Source: JBBSEX01 sp038239345 (GTDB lineage: Bacteria; Acidobacteriota; Terriglobia; Bryobacterales; Bryobacteraceae). From it: 64,000 bases of DNA. This document shows, piece after piece, positions 8,759 to 17,579 of this stretch. Every line of letters starts with the position of its first letter. The stretch's first letter is position 1. The notes below the pieces were generated by a model that was given only the letters and a program-made list of their open reading frames with translations, did no database searches and was not told the DNA's origin. The translations under genes and the position numbers were made by a program. The DNA lies in NCBI GenBank assembly GCA_038239345.1, contig JBBSEX010000001.1, forward strand, positions 496,001 to 560,000. Reading direction: 5' to 3'.

Positions 8759-9235
8759 ATGACTCGACGCACTAGCATCGCACTGGCGATTGCCGCTTTG
8801 GCCACGTTTGCCGTGGCGTCAAATGCTGAGGGTAAGGCCGATTTTTCCGGTGAGTGGAAACTCAATACCGACAAGAGCAATTTCGGTCCGATTCCAGCAC
8901 CCGACAAGATGATTCGTAAGGTGAAGCACGACGATCCCAGCATTAAAATCTCTACCATGCAATCGGGTCAACAAGGGGAGACGACCACCGAACTTGCCTA
9001 TACCACCGACGGTAAAGAGAGCGTCAATATGATTCGCGGGAGTGAAGCCAAGAGCACCGCCAAGTGGGTAGGCGACCAGATGGTGGTGGATACGAAGCGC
9101 GACATGCAGGGCGCCGAGATCACGCAGAAAGAAACGTGGACTCTTTCCAAGGACGGAAAGACACTTACCATCAACAACCACATTAATGCGCCGCAGGGCG
9201 AGTTTGATATTCTCGTCGTGATGGACAAGCAGTAA
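8759..9235 (+). CDS. Small exported lipocalin-like protein, copy 1 of a tandem pair
   Basis: Unrecognised 158-residue protein with an N-terminal signal peptide (about 1-22, ending ASNAEG). The mature part is about 135 residues of predicted beta structure: FSGEWKLNTDKSNFGPIPAPDK, then TTDGKESVN, TWTLSKDGKTL and PQGEFDI. The opening pattern (W-K-L-x-x-x-K-S-x-F-G) recurs in small acidobacterial secreted proteins and is reminiscent of lipocalin-like folds, but no function is known. The next gene, 25 bases downstream, is a clear paralogue with the same length and motif order. A good Shine-Dalgarno precedes the start. Confidence 0.75.
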   Translation: MTRRTSIALAIAALATFAVASNAEGKADFSGEWKLNTDKSNFGPIPAPDKMIRKVKHDDPSIKISTMQSGQQGETTTELAYTTDGKESVNMIRGSEAKSTAKWVGDQMVVDTKRDMQGAEITQKETWTLSKDGKTLTINNHINAPQGEFDILVVMDKQ

Positions 9236-9260
9236 ATTCAAATAGCGAGGACATTCATCC

Positions 9261-9734
9261 ATGAAGAGAGCTCAATTTGTACTCGCAATAGCGGCTATGA
9301 TCGGCAGCGCCGCGATGATGCGAGCCGACGAGAAGCCGACATTTGCCGGAGACTGGAAACTCGATGTCGACAAGAGCGACTTCGGTCCCGCTCCCATTCC
9401 GGACACCTACACCCGCCACATAGAGCAGAAAGATACCGCTATTCGTGTAAAGCAGACCCAGACCGGCGCTCAGGGCGAGCAAACGACAGATATTCACTTC
9501 ACGACCGACGGCAAAGAGGTAGTGAACGACGTTCAAGGGAACGAGGCGAAAATTGTCGCCGTTTGGGAAGGCAAGAACCTGGTGATCACTACCAATATAG
9601 ATATTCAGGGAAATAAAATCGTCTTGAAACAAGTCTGGGCGCTGAGCGACGACGGAAAAGCGATGAGCGATGTGATTCACATCACCGGTCCGCAGGGTGA
9701 GTTCGATATCAAGGTCGCGCTGAAGAAAGTTTAA
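9261..9734 (+). CDS. Small exported lipocalin-like protein, copy 2 of a tandem pair
   Basis: A 157-residue paralogue of the preceding gene, with its own signal peptide (ending MMRADEK). It shares FAGDWKLDVDKSDFGPAPIPD, the HFTTDGKEVVNDV block, WALSDDGKAM and a PQGEFDIKV end. Basic residues differ between copies and divergence is substantial, so the duplication is old. The 25-base gap contains a ribosome binding site (GCGAGGA), so the pair probably forms one transcript. The 3' end overlaps the convergent DUF2071 gene by 26 bases. Function is unknown. Confidence 0.75.
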   Translation: MKRAQFVLAIAAMIGSAAMMRADEKPTFAGDWKLDVDKSDFGPAPIPDTYTRHIEQKDTAIRVKQTQTGAQGEQTTDIHFTTDGKEVVNDVQGNEAKIVAVWEGKNLVITTNIDIQGNKIVLKQVWALSDDGKAMSDVIHITGPQGEFDIKVALKKV

Positions 9735-10407
9735 CTCCCCGATGAACGGCAATCGGCGATCCTTCCGCTACGAATGCCGACGCAGGTTTAGCGCGGAGCA
9801 CGGGTTCGAATTCCGGTCCGTATAACTCGGCGGCATCACATGCGAGTGTCGATGCCGCCGCCTGCCAGACCCTCCAGGATGGATGCTCCACCTGGTACTC
9901 AAGCGTTCCCCCATCGCGTTGCGCCGTATAGCCCCAATAGTGTTCAGTAATGAATTCTTCCTGCGATCCGCCGGTCAATGCGGCGGGAGCGCCCTCGATT
10001 TGGGCGGTGATCGCGTTCCAAATTCCGTCTTTACGCCATTCATAACGGACTTGCGTATCGTCGATGCTGTGTCGCATTGGCAGGGCGATATATTTTTCGT
10101 TATAGAGGGCCCGAGCAATGGTTGCGATGGCTCGCTTGGGGACGATTTCCTTGATGAACACCACGCCTCGACGGTCACCCCGGCGCACATAAAATCGCAA
10201 ATTCACTTCTTCAAAATCGGTGTGCATGGGGATCGGCATTCTCAGTATCCGGGTATGCAAAAAGAGAAAGCCGACAACACTGACATACGTTTTGCCATTC
10301 CAGAAATCTATGTCGACACCATAGGGAAGATAGCGTTGTAGCAGCGCCGGATCGATTTCATAATTGATCATCACCAGGTTGCGCCACTCGGCTGTCAGAA
10401 AGGGCAT
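9709..10407 (-). CDS. DUF2071 (YqjF-like) family protein
   Basis: Cytosolic protein of 232 residues resembling DUF2071/YqjF: MPFLTAEWRNLVMINYEIDP at the N-terminus, LLQRYLPYGVDIDFWNGKTY near residue 22, then EEVNLRFYVRRGDRRGVVFI and a late HPSWRVW-type strand. This family has an acetoacetate-decarboxylase-like fold and no established activity. The start at 10407 (MPFLTAEW) is chosen because homologues begin with this tryptophan-containing stretch. A longer frame back to 10653 would run through the divergent gene's start at 10499. It is convergent with the exported-protein pair. Confidence 0.8.
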   Translation of the reverse strand: MPFLTAEWRNLVMINYEIDPALLQRYLPYGVDIDFWNGKTYVSVVGFLFLHTRILRMPIPMHTDFEEVNLRFYVRRGDRRGVVFIKEIVPKRAIATIARALYNEKYIALPMRHSIDDTQVRYEWRKDGIWNAITAQIEGAPAALTGGSQEEFITEHYWGYTAQRDGGTLEYQVEHPSWRVWQAAASTLACDAAELYGPEFEPVLRAKPASAFVAEGSPIAVHRGVKLSSARP

Positions 10408-10498
10408 TGTCGCGACCGTTGTCACAAAGTAGTCTAACGCGGGTACCTGTCCTATGATGACTAAGAATGGCAATAAAACAGAGCGGCGGAGAAATGTA

Positions 10499-12427
10499 AT
10501 GAGACTGACAGTATGGATGGCGATAGGCGCTTTCGCGTTGTTGAACGCGGCAGATCCAGCGTGTGCCCAGGCGATTCTGGGAAAAAATCTGATTGTAAAC
10601 GGCGATGCGGAAGCGGGCGCTGGGGGTGACGGGTCGACTGCCGTGACTTCCATCCCCGGGTGGACGAAAACCGGACCGCTGGATGTGCTTACCTACGTTT
10701 CGAAGTTCGAATTAACTCCGGCTTCTTTATCCCCGATCAACCACGGCAATAATTTCTTTTACGGCGGACGCAAGGCGCCATCGTCGAGCATTACGCAAGA
10801 CGTCGACATTTCGGCATTAGCCAGCACGGTTGACACGAACTCCGTCGTTTACGATTTCTCGGGCTATCTAGGGGCTTATCAGGATTACGAGGATACGGGG
10901 ATGTTGACCGCCGTTTTCAAGGGCAGCAGCGGCGCAGCTTTGGTTACTGTTACGCTTCCGTTCCCGTCAGCGGCCGATCGGCGCGATGTCACGGGTATCG
11001 AGCTGCGGCGTCAAATCGGCCCGGTCCCGAGCGGTGCGCGCAAGGTGACGGTGACCCTGACGTTTACAATTTCGAACAGCGGAAATTACGACAACGCCTG
11101 CGCCGACAACCTATCGTTGATTCTGAATACCGGCGCCCAGAACGTGTTTGGCACGAACCTAATCGTGAATCCCGGCGGCGACATCGGGCCTGCTGAAGAT
11201 TCGATTTTTGCGGTGGCGCAGGACATTCCCGGATGGTCGCGTGTTGGGAACTTCTCCGTGGCGCTGTATGGCGAGGCTTCGAGCTTTCTTGTTACGGATC
11301 CGGGTCCAGCGGATCGCGGAAGCAACTATTTTGCGGGCGGAACCGGCGAAGCAGGATCTACCGCTGCGCAGGATATCGACGTCTCGGGCGCGAGTTCGGC
11401 AATCGATGCCGGAAACGTGACCTATGCTTTATCGGCGTGGCTCGGCGGATATTCTTCGCAGGAAGACAATGCGGTGCTCAAAGTCAATTTTCAGAATTGG
11501 GCTGGGACCACGCTATCTTCGGCGACTCTGGGTCCGGTTAATTCGGGCGATCGGCAAGGCATGACATCGGAAGTGCAGCGGGCGACGAATGGTGTACTGC
11601 CCGCAGGAACCCGAAAGATCAACGTGAATCTGATCATGACTCGCCTGGAGGGATCGTACGATGATGGTTACGCGGATTCGCTTTCACTAGTTCTAACCAA
11701 TACCGGCGGGGCTCCGGTGATTACCGCGGCCGGGGTGGTGAACGCCGGCAGTTACGCCGGCAACGGAGTGGCGCCCGGTGAAATCGTGACGATCTTTGGG
11801 ACCAACCTGGGGCCGGGAACTCTGGTTTCCAATACGGTGACCAATGGCACGCTGGGTACGTCTGCCGGCGGGACGACGGTTCGCTTCGATGGTGTCGCCG
11901 CGCCGCTGCTGTACTCTTCCGGTGGATCGGTTAGTGTCGTGGTGCCCTATGAGACTTTCGGGAAGGCGGCCACCAGCATCCAGGTTCAATATCAGAGCGG
12001 GTTATCGAATACTGTCTCGGTTCCGATTGTTACCGCGTCGCCAGCGATCTTCACGCTGGATGCGTCGGGCAAGGGTCCGGGCGCGATCCTCAATGTAGAT
12101 TTCACGTTGAACAGCGCTAACAGACCGGTGGCTCGCGGTGGTGCGGTGATGGTATACGGGACAGGTGAAGGGCAAACGAATCCCGGCGGCTCTAATGGTT
12201 TAATCGCGGTGGCGGCAAGCCCGTTTCCCATTCTTCCGGTAACCGCTAGCGTGGGTGGAAAGCCGGCGCAAGTGCTGTACGGCGGCGCGGCGCCTGGTCT
12301 GGTGGCGGGTGCTTTCCAGGTGAACGTCCTGATTCCAGCCGACGCTCCCAGCGGCGCCGCGATCCCGATCGTGATCACGGTGGGCGATAAATCCAGCCGG
12401 GCCGATGTCACGGTAGCGATTCAGTAG
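10499..12427 (+). CDS. Secreted protein with two internal repeats and a C-terminal TIGR03437 domain
   Basis: Exported protein of 642 residues. The start ATG at 10499 opens a clean signal peptide (MRLTVWMAIGAFALLNA...CAQA) and has GGAG about eight bases upstream; an in-frame start 45 bases earlier would add a charged tail. Two repeats of about 190 residues follow. Each starts NLIVN (GKNLIVNGDAEAG, GTNLIVNPGGDIG), includes IPGW, a central ITQDVDIS/AAQDIDVS and a late NYDNACADNLSL/SYDDGYADSLSL. This organisation resembles DUF642/carbohydrate-binding jelly rolls, an inference. The C-terminal about 240 residues form TIGR03437 (NAGSYAGNGVAPGEIVTIFG, MVYGTGEGQTNPGG). Surface glycan binding is plausible but unproven. 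Confidence 0.8.
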   Translation: MRLTVWMAIGAFALLNAADPACAQAILGKNLIVNGDAEAGAGGDGSTAVTSIPGWTKTGPLDVLTYVSKFELTPASLSPINHGNNFFYGGRKAPSSSITQDVDISALASTVDTNSVVYDFSGYLGAYQDYEDTGMLTAVFKGSSGAALVTVTLPFPSAADRRDVTGIELRRQIGPVPSGARKVTVTLTFTISNSGNYDNACADNLSLILNTGAQNVFGTNLIVNPGGDIGPAEDSIFAVAQDIPGWSRVGNFSVALYGEASSFLVTDPGPADRGSNYFAGGTGEAGSTAAQDIDVSGASSAIDAGNVTYALSAWLGGYSSQEDNAVLKVNFQNWAGTTLSSATLGPVNSGDRQGMTSEVQRATNGVLPAGTRKINVNLIMTRLEGSYDDGYADSLSLVLTNTGGAPVITAAGVVNAGSYAGNGVAPGEIVTIFGTNLGPGTLVSNTVTNGTLGTSAGGTTVRFDGVAAPLLYSSGGSVSVVVPYETFGKAATSIQVQYQSGLSNTVSVPIVTASPAIFTLDASGKGPGAILNVDFTLNSANRPVARGGAVMVYGTGEGQTNPGGSNGLIAVAASPFPILPVTASVGGKPAQVLYGGAAPGLVAGAFQVNVLIPADAPSGAAIPIVITVGDKSSRADVTVAIQ

Positions 12428-12489
12428 AACAACCTTCGGGGCTTTCGTGAAACGCGGCGCGATGCGCGGTAGCGAGGGCCCCGGAACAA

Positions 12490-12533
12490 CGCTCCTATCG
12501 CGCTGCTATCACGCTGCTATCACGCTGCTATCA
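12490..12533 (+). repeat. 11-bp tandem repeat, about four copies
   Basis: Three perfect copies of CGCTGCTATCA (12501-12533) are preceded by a degenerate copy CGCTCCTATCG (12490-12500). The array lies in the 148-base gap before the M14 peptidase gene, ending 42 bases before its start. The unit length is close to one DNA helical turn, so repeated binding sites would face the same side. It may equally be a chance minisatellite. Confidence 0.85.
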
Positions 12534-12575
12534 TGGGCGCTCAAACACTATTCCCTGAGTGAAAGAGGATCTTTG

Positions 12576-15356
12576 ATGCAGTGTTCGCGTATAGCACCCG
12601 GCGTTTTATTTCTTACGATCGCGGCCTCCGTTTCGGCACAAAGCAATCATAAAATCACTACGCCGCAAGAAGCGCTGGGCTTTAACGTGGGCGACGATTA
12701 CCGGCTTGCCACTTATACGCAACTCGAGTCCTGGTGGAAGAGACTGGCGTCTGAATCCGATCGGCTGAAGCTGGTGGAAATCGGCAAGACGGAAGAAGGC
12801 CGCACGCAGTATATGACGATAATCACGTCAGCCGAAAATCATAAGAAGCTGGCTCGTTATAAGGAGATTGCAGGGAAACTGGCGCACGCCGAAGGCCTTA
12901 CCGACGGTGAGGCAAAAGCTCTGGCTCATGAGGGGAAAGCGGTGGTGTGGATTGATGGCGGGCTGCATGCCGATGAGGTTCTTGGTGCACATCAACTAAT
13001 GGATCTGGTTTACCAGATGGCCACCCGCAAGGATGACGAGACCTTGCGAATTCTGAACGACGTGATCATCCTGGCGGTGCAGGCGAACCCCGATGGGATG
13101 GAACTGGTGTCTTCGTGGTACATGCGCGACGCCGACGAGAAGAAGCGCAAAACCACCCAGTTGCCGCGGCTCTATCAGAAGTATATCGGCCACGATAATA
13201 ATCGCGATTTCTACATGTCAAACATGAAGGAGACCACGAATATGAACCGCCAATTGTTCAGCGAATGGTTTCCGCAGATCATGTACAACCATCATCAAAC
13301 TGGGCCGGCGGGGGCGGTAATGTTCGCTCCGCCCTTTCGCGATCCGTTCAATTATCATTACCATCCGCTGGTGCCGACCGAGTTGGAGATGGTTGGCGCG
13401 GCGATGCACAGCCGGTTTGTGGCAGAAGGAAAACCGGGGACCACGATGCGCAGCGGCGCACCCTATTCCACCTGGTATAACGGCGGTCTGCGGACCGTCA
13501 CCTACTTTCACAATATGATAGGCCTGCTGACGGAAACCATCGGGAATCCGACACCGCAGGAGGTTCCACTGGTGCCCGAACGGCAGCTTCCGAAGAGCGA
13601 TCTTCCCTTCCCCGTGCCTCCGCAGGTGTGGCACTTCAAGCAATCCATCGACTATTCGCTTACCGCTAACCTTGCGGTTCTGGATCTGGCATCGAAGTAT
13701 CGCGAGACGTTCCTGTACAACATTTACTTGATGGGTAAGGAATCGATCGCCGATGGCAATCGCGACTCATGGACAGTGACGCCGAAGAGAATCGATGCCT
13801 TGAAAGCTGCCGCTGCCAAGGATGCGAAGCCGCCCGCGGAGAACGCTCCGGTCAATCCTTTTACCGCTGGCGTGGTGCCCACGAAATTCTACGCATCGAT
13901 GCTTCACAATCCCGCCGATCGCGATCCGCGGGGGTACATTATCCCCGCCGATCAAAGCGATTTTCCGACAGCCACGAAGTTCATCAACACCTTGATCAAG
14001 ACTGGCGTCACGGTGGAGCGCGCCAGTGCGGCGTTCACGGTGAATGGCAAGCAATACGCCGCCAATTCCTGGGTGGTGAAAACGGCGCAGGCTTTCCGGC
14101 CCCACATCCTGGACATGTTTGAGCCGCAGGATCATCCGAATGATTTTCAATATCCGGGCGGACCTCCGATCCCGCCCTACGACGTGACGGGGTACACGCT
14201 GGCGTTTCAAATGGGCGTCCAATTCGATCGTATTCTTGAACCGTTCGATGGCCCGTTCCAGCCAGTGACGGGCTTACAAAAGCCACCCGCGGGTAAGGTG
14301 GAGGGTCCGGCGAATCCCGCGGGCTATTTGCTGAGCCATGAGGTGAACGATTCATTCGTAGTGATCAATCGCCTGTTGAAGAATGGCGACGAAGTTTACT
14401 GGCTGAAAGATTCCATCACTGCCCTGGGGCGCAAACTTGGGCCGGGAACGATTTGGGTTCCGGCGCGAGCGCAAACACGGGCGATTCTGGAAACAGCGGC
14501 GGCGGAATTGGGCGTAGATTCTGAAGGGGTGGGCGGGAAGCCGGATGGTCCTTCGATTAAACTCAAGCCGGTTCGTATCGGACTGTGGGATCAATACGGC
14601 GGATCGATGCCGTCGGGTTGGACCCGCTGGATCCTGGAACAATTCGAATTCCCGTATGAGGTGGTGTATCCGGCGGCGCTTGATGAAGGAAATCTCGCGG
14701 CCCGATTCGATGTACTGGTGTTCCCTAGCGGGGCAATGCCACGAACCGCACCGAGTAGAGGATTCATGCAGCCGCAGCCAAAGCCGGAGGAGATTCCCGA
14801 AGAATTTCGTTCCCGCCTGGGCTACGTCACAACGGAAAAGACGGTGCCGCAATTGCGGAAATTTGTCGAAGGCGGGGGAACGATAGTCACGATTGGCGAA
14901 TCAACCAGCCTGGCCGGTTACTTCGGCTTACCGCTGAAAAATGGCTTGCTGGAGAAGACTCCGGATGGCCAGGAAAAGCCGCTGCCGCGCGAGAAGTTCT
15001 TCGTGCCGGGATCGTTACTCACGGCGAGCATCGATAATAACGATCCTGTCGCATACGGGATGCCGGCGACGGCGGACGTGTTCTTCGAGAACAGCCCGGT
15101 GTTCCGTCTTGCGCCCGACGCCGAGTTAAAAGGGTTGAAGCCCGTGGCCTGGTTCCCGACGGCAACTCCGCTGCATAGTGGATGGGCTTGGGGCCAGGGG
15201 TATCTGGAAAATACGGTGTCGGTTGCGGAGGCGTCGATGGGCGAAGGCCACATTTTCTTGTTGGGTGCTGAAGCGGTATTCCGGGGCCAACCACACGGCA
15301 CCTATAAGCTGCTGTTCAATTCCATTTTGTTTGGCCCGTCGAAGCCGGCGCAGTAG
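12576..15356 (+). CDS. Secreted M14 family zinc carboxypeptidase-like protein
   Basis: Exported peptidase of 926 residues. The start at 12576 is preferred: AGAGGA lies seven bases upstream and it opens a signal peptide ending SVSAQ. A longer frame from 12447 would read through the tandem repeat. The N-terminal M14 domain (about residues 25-390) shows the zinc pair HxxE in DGGLHADEVLG, the NPDG block, the third zinc His in MYNHHQTG, and a catalytic Glu in LLTETIGNP. The remaining 500 residues hold regions resembling a class I amidotransferase-like fold (RIGLWDQYGGSMPSGWTRW, DVLVFPSG, FVEGGGTIVTIGE). Large M14 proteins of this kind are common in Acidobacteria and probably degrade extracellular peptides. 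It is monocistronic. Confidence 0.9.
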   Translation: MQCSRIAPGVLFLTIAASVSAQSNHKITTPQEALGFNVGDDYRLATYTQLESWWKRLASESDRLKLVEIGKTEEGRTQYMTIITSAENHKKLARYKEIAGKLAHAEGLTDGEAKALAHEGKAVVWIDGGLHADEVLGAHQLMDLVYQMATRKDDETLRILNDVIILAVQANPDGMELVSSWYMRDADEKKRKTTQLPRLYQKYIGHDNNRDFYMSNMKETTNMNRQLFSEWFPQIMYNHHQTGPAGAVMFAPPFRDPFNYHYHPLVPTELEMVGAAMHSRFVAEGKPGTTMRSGAPYSTWYNGGLRTVTYFHNMIGLLTETIGNPTPQEVPLVPERQLPKSDLPFPVPPQVWHFKQSIDYSLTANLAVLDLASKYRETFLYNIYLMGKESIADGNRDSWTVTPKRIDALKAAAAKDAKPPAENAPVNPFTAGVVPTKFYASMLHNPADRDPRGYIIPADQSDFPTATKFINTLIKTGVTVERASAAFTVNGKQYAANSWVVKTAQAFRPHILDMFEPQDHPNDFQYPGGPPIPPYDVTGYTLAFQMGVQFDRILEPFDGPFQPVTGLQKPPAGKVEGPANPAGYLLSHEVNDSFVVINRLLKNGDEVYWLKDSITALGRKLGPGTIWVPARAQTRAILETAAAELGVDSEGVGGKPDGPSIKLKPVRIGLWDQYGGSMPSGWTRWILEQFEFPYEVVYPAALDEGNLAARFDVLVFPSGAMPRTAPSRGFMQPQPKPEEIPEEFRSRLGYVTTEKTVPQLRKFVEGGGTIVTIGESTSLAGYFGLPLKNGLLEKTPDGQEKPLPREKFFVPGSLLTASIDNNDPVAYGMPATADVFFENSPVFRLAPDAELKGLKPVAWFPTATPLHSGWAWGQGYLENTVSVAEASMGEGHIFLLGAEAVFRGQPHGTYKLLFNSILFGPSKPAQ

Positions 15357-15380
15357 AAATAGGCGCATCGAAGCGCTGCT

Positions 15381-15389
15381 TGTTACAAT
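15381..15389 (+). promoter_or_regulatory. Candidate extended -10 promoter of lutABC, near-leaderless
   Basis: TGTTACAAT (TG-n plus TACAAT) ends eight bases before the lutA ATG at 15398. Transcription would then begin at or a few bases before the start codon, leaving no room for a Shine-Dalgarno. The same nine bases precede the ATP-grasp gene at 20336. Confidence 0.45.
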
Positions 15390-15397
15390 GCGATTTC

Positions 15398-16123
15398 ATG
15401 CCGCTTCGCGCTTCGCTGTTCGTCACCTGCGTGGTGGATCAACTATTCCCTAATGTCGGAATCGCGATGGCGGATGTGCTGGAGCGTGCCGGTTGCGAGC
15501 TGGATTTCCTGGAAGGGCAAACCTGTTGCGGCCAGCCCGCTTTTAATAGCGGCTATCGCGAAGAGGCGCGCGAAGTGGCGCTGCATTTCCTGCGAGTTTT
15601 TCGCGATGCCGAATATATCGTGGTGCCTTCGGGCTCTTGCGTTTCGATGATCGGGCACCATTTTGCGGACCTGTTTCGCGAGGATCCAGAGCGCATGGCG
15701 GTCGTTCACTCGGTGGAGAAGCGCACTTGGGAGTTCTCTAAATTCCTGCTTGAAGTTGTCAAGAAAGACAACGTCGGCGCGCGGTTCCCGGAAGTGGTGA
15801 CCTATCACGACAGTTGCCATGCGTTGCGCGATTTGAAGATCAAGGCGGGTCCCCGGCAGTTGCTGGGAAAAGTAGAAGGATTGAAACTCAGCGAAATGGA
15901 TACGGCGGAAGAATGCTGTGGTTTCGGCGGGACCTTTTCGGTGAAATTTGCCTCGGTATCGGGAGCTATGGCGCGCACGAAAGTGGATTCCATCCTGCGC
16001 ACCGGAGCGTCGACAGTGGTTTCGATCGATTCCAGTTGTCTGATGCAATTGCAAGGCGCTTTATCCCGCGCCGGATCGCCCGTGAAGACTATGCATTTGG
16101 CCGAAGTACTCGCCCGCCGCTAG
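15398..16123 (+). CDS. lutA: Lactate utilisation protein LutA, Fe-S oxidoreductase subunit
   Basis: Subunit of the LutABC L-lactate oxidation complex, 241 residues, family-typical. It has two cysteine-rich CCG domains. One is CVVDQLFP...CCGQPAFNSGY at residues 11-55, the other is SCHALRDLKI...CCGFGGTFSVKF at about 147-190, and these bind iron-sulfur clusters. The ATG at 15398 is chosen because homologues begin just before SLFVTC; an upstream ATG at 15380 overlaps the -10 element. lutB follows after seven bases. The complex oxidises L-lactate to pyruvate and passes electrons onward, by family knowledge. Confidence 0.92.
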   Translation: MPLRASLFVTCVVDQLFPNVGIAMADVLERAGCELDFLEGQTCCGQPAFNSGYREEAREVALHFLRVFRDAEYIVVPSGSCVSMIGHHFADLFREDPERMAVVHSVEKRTWEFSKFLLEVVKKDNVGARFPEVVTYHDSCHALRDLKIKAGPRQLLGKVEGLKLSEMDTAEECCGFGGTFSVKFASVSGAMARTKVDSILRTGASTVVSIDSSCLMQLQGALSRAGSPVKTMHLAEVLARR

Positions 16124-16130
16124 AATTTTC

Positions 16131-17579
16131 ATGTCCACGACACAGCCGGATAAGATTGGACAGACACTTGCCGACGCCAACCTGCAACTAGCTATTTATT
16201 CGTCGACGGGACGATTAATCAACAAGCGCAAGAACGCGATCGAGCCCGGAAAATTTCCCGATTATCAAGACCTGCGAACGCACGCCAATGCCCTGAAGCG
16301 CCACACGATTGAGAACCTGGATTATTATCTCGAGCAGGCCGAACGGAACGTCGAAGCGCATGGCGGCAAGGTGATTTACTGCGGCGATGGCGATGAAGTT
16401 GCCGATTTCATCCTAAAACTTGCCAGGGAGCGCGGGGCATCGCTGATTGTGAAATCGAAGTCGATGACCACCGAAGAAATCGACCTCAATGAGCGGCTGG
16501 AACATCATTCGCTGCAGGCAGTGGAGACGGATCTGGGCGAGTATATTCTGCAACTGGCCCATCAAAAGCCGTATCACATCGTCGCCCCGGCGCTGCACAT
16601 GACGCGCTACGATGTCGCCGATATTTTTGAAAAGGAACTCGGCGGGGAGCGTGAGACCGTCCCTGAGAAACAGACGCTGATCGCCCGGGAAGTTCTGCGG
16701 GAAAAGTTTCTTACGGCGGATATCGGAATTACGGGCGCTAACTTCGTGGTCGCCGATTCCGGAGCGGTAGTGGTGGTGGAAAACGAAGGCAACGCGCGGC
16801 TTTCGAGTTCCACGCCCAAGATTCATATCGCTATCGCGGGCATTGAGAAATTGATCCCGCGGGCCCAAGATTTGGGGGTATTCCTGAATCTGCTAGCCCG
16901 TAGCGCAACCGGCCAAGCACTGAGTGTCTACACATCATTCCTCTCCGGCCCGCGACGCGGCGAAGAGATTGACGGACCGGCGGAGTTCTATCTTATTTTT
17001 CTGGACAACGGCCGCACGAAACTGTTGGCCGACCCGGGCAAGCGCGAATCGTTGTTTTGTATTCGCTGCGGAGCATGCCTGAACCATTGCCCGGTGTATC
17101 GAAAGATCGGTGGGCACAGCTATCCCTGGGTTTATTCGGGACCGATAGGGGCGATCATCACGCCGCAATTCATGGGCGTAAAGAAAGATCCCTGGCTGCC
17201 GTTCGCATCAAGCCTGTGTGGCGCCTGCGCGGAGGTTTGTCCGGTGAAGATCGATATCCCCAGGCTGCTTCTGGACTTGCGCTCCGAGGTGGCGGAAGCA
17301 AAGCAGCAGGATGGTGAAGGCCGGTTGGAGCAGCTTACGTTTCGAATGTGGTCCTGGGTGATGCGTCATCCGAAGATATACGAAGCGTTTGGAGCGATCG
17401 CTTCAGGCATGACGCCCAGCGGCAGCGCCAAGAATGGTTGGATTCGTTCGCTGCCCGGACTGATGAATGCCGGGCCGATTAAAGGCTGGCTGAGTGAACG
17501 CGATCTGCCGCCACCCGCGCCGCGCAGTTTCCGCGAATTATGGCGTGAGCGCCGGGGCGTGGCCCACACGAATGAGTAA
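16131..17579 (+). CDS. lutB: Lactate utilisation protein LutB, ferredoxin-type Fe-S subunit
   Basis: Central subunit of LutABC, 482 residues, as expected for the family. The first about 300 residues form the LUD domain (LTADIGITGANFVVADSGAVVVVENEG). Two [4Fe-4S] ferredoxin motifs follow: CIRCGACLNHCPVY near residue 308 and CGACAEVCPVKI near 363. The C-terminal region ends in a DUF3390-type tail (FRELWRERRG). It is cytoplasmic or peripherally membrane-associated. It overlaps lutC by eight bases (ATGAGTAA), indicating coupled translation. Confidence 0.94.
   Translation: MSTTQPDKIGQTLADANLQLAIYSSTGRLINKRKNAIEPGKFPDYQDLRTHANALKRHTIENLDYYLEQAERNVEAHGGKVIYCGDGDEVADFILKLARERGASLIVKSKSMTTEEIDLNERLEHHSLQAVETDLGEYILQLAHQKPYHIVAPALHMTRYDVADIFEKELGGERETVPEKQTLIAREVLREKFLTADIGITGANFVVADSGAVVVVENEGNARLSSSTPKIHIAIAGIEKLIPRAQDLGVFLNLLARSATGQALSVYTSFLSGPRRGEEIDGPAEFYLIFLDNGRTKLLADPGKRESLFCIRCGACLNHCPVYRKIGGHSYPWVYSGPIGAIITPQFMGVKKDPWLPFASSLCGACAEVCPVKIDIPRLLLDLRSEVAEAKQQDGEGRLEQLTFRMWSWVMRHPKIYEAFGAIASGMTPSGSAKNGWIRSLPGLMNAGPIKGWLSERDLPPPAPRSFRELWRERRGVAHTNE

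Noticed and set aside
12490..12533. Possible CRISPR-like repeat
   Set aside because: Units are 11 bases, directly adjacent and without spacers. No cas gene is seen anywhere in the window.
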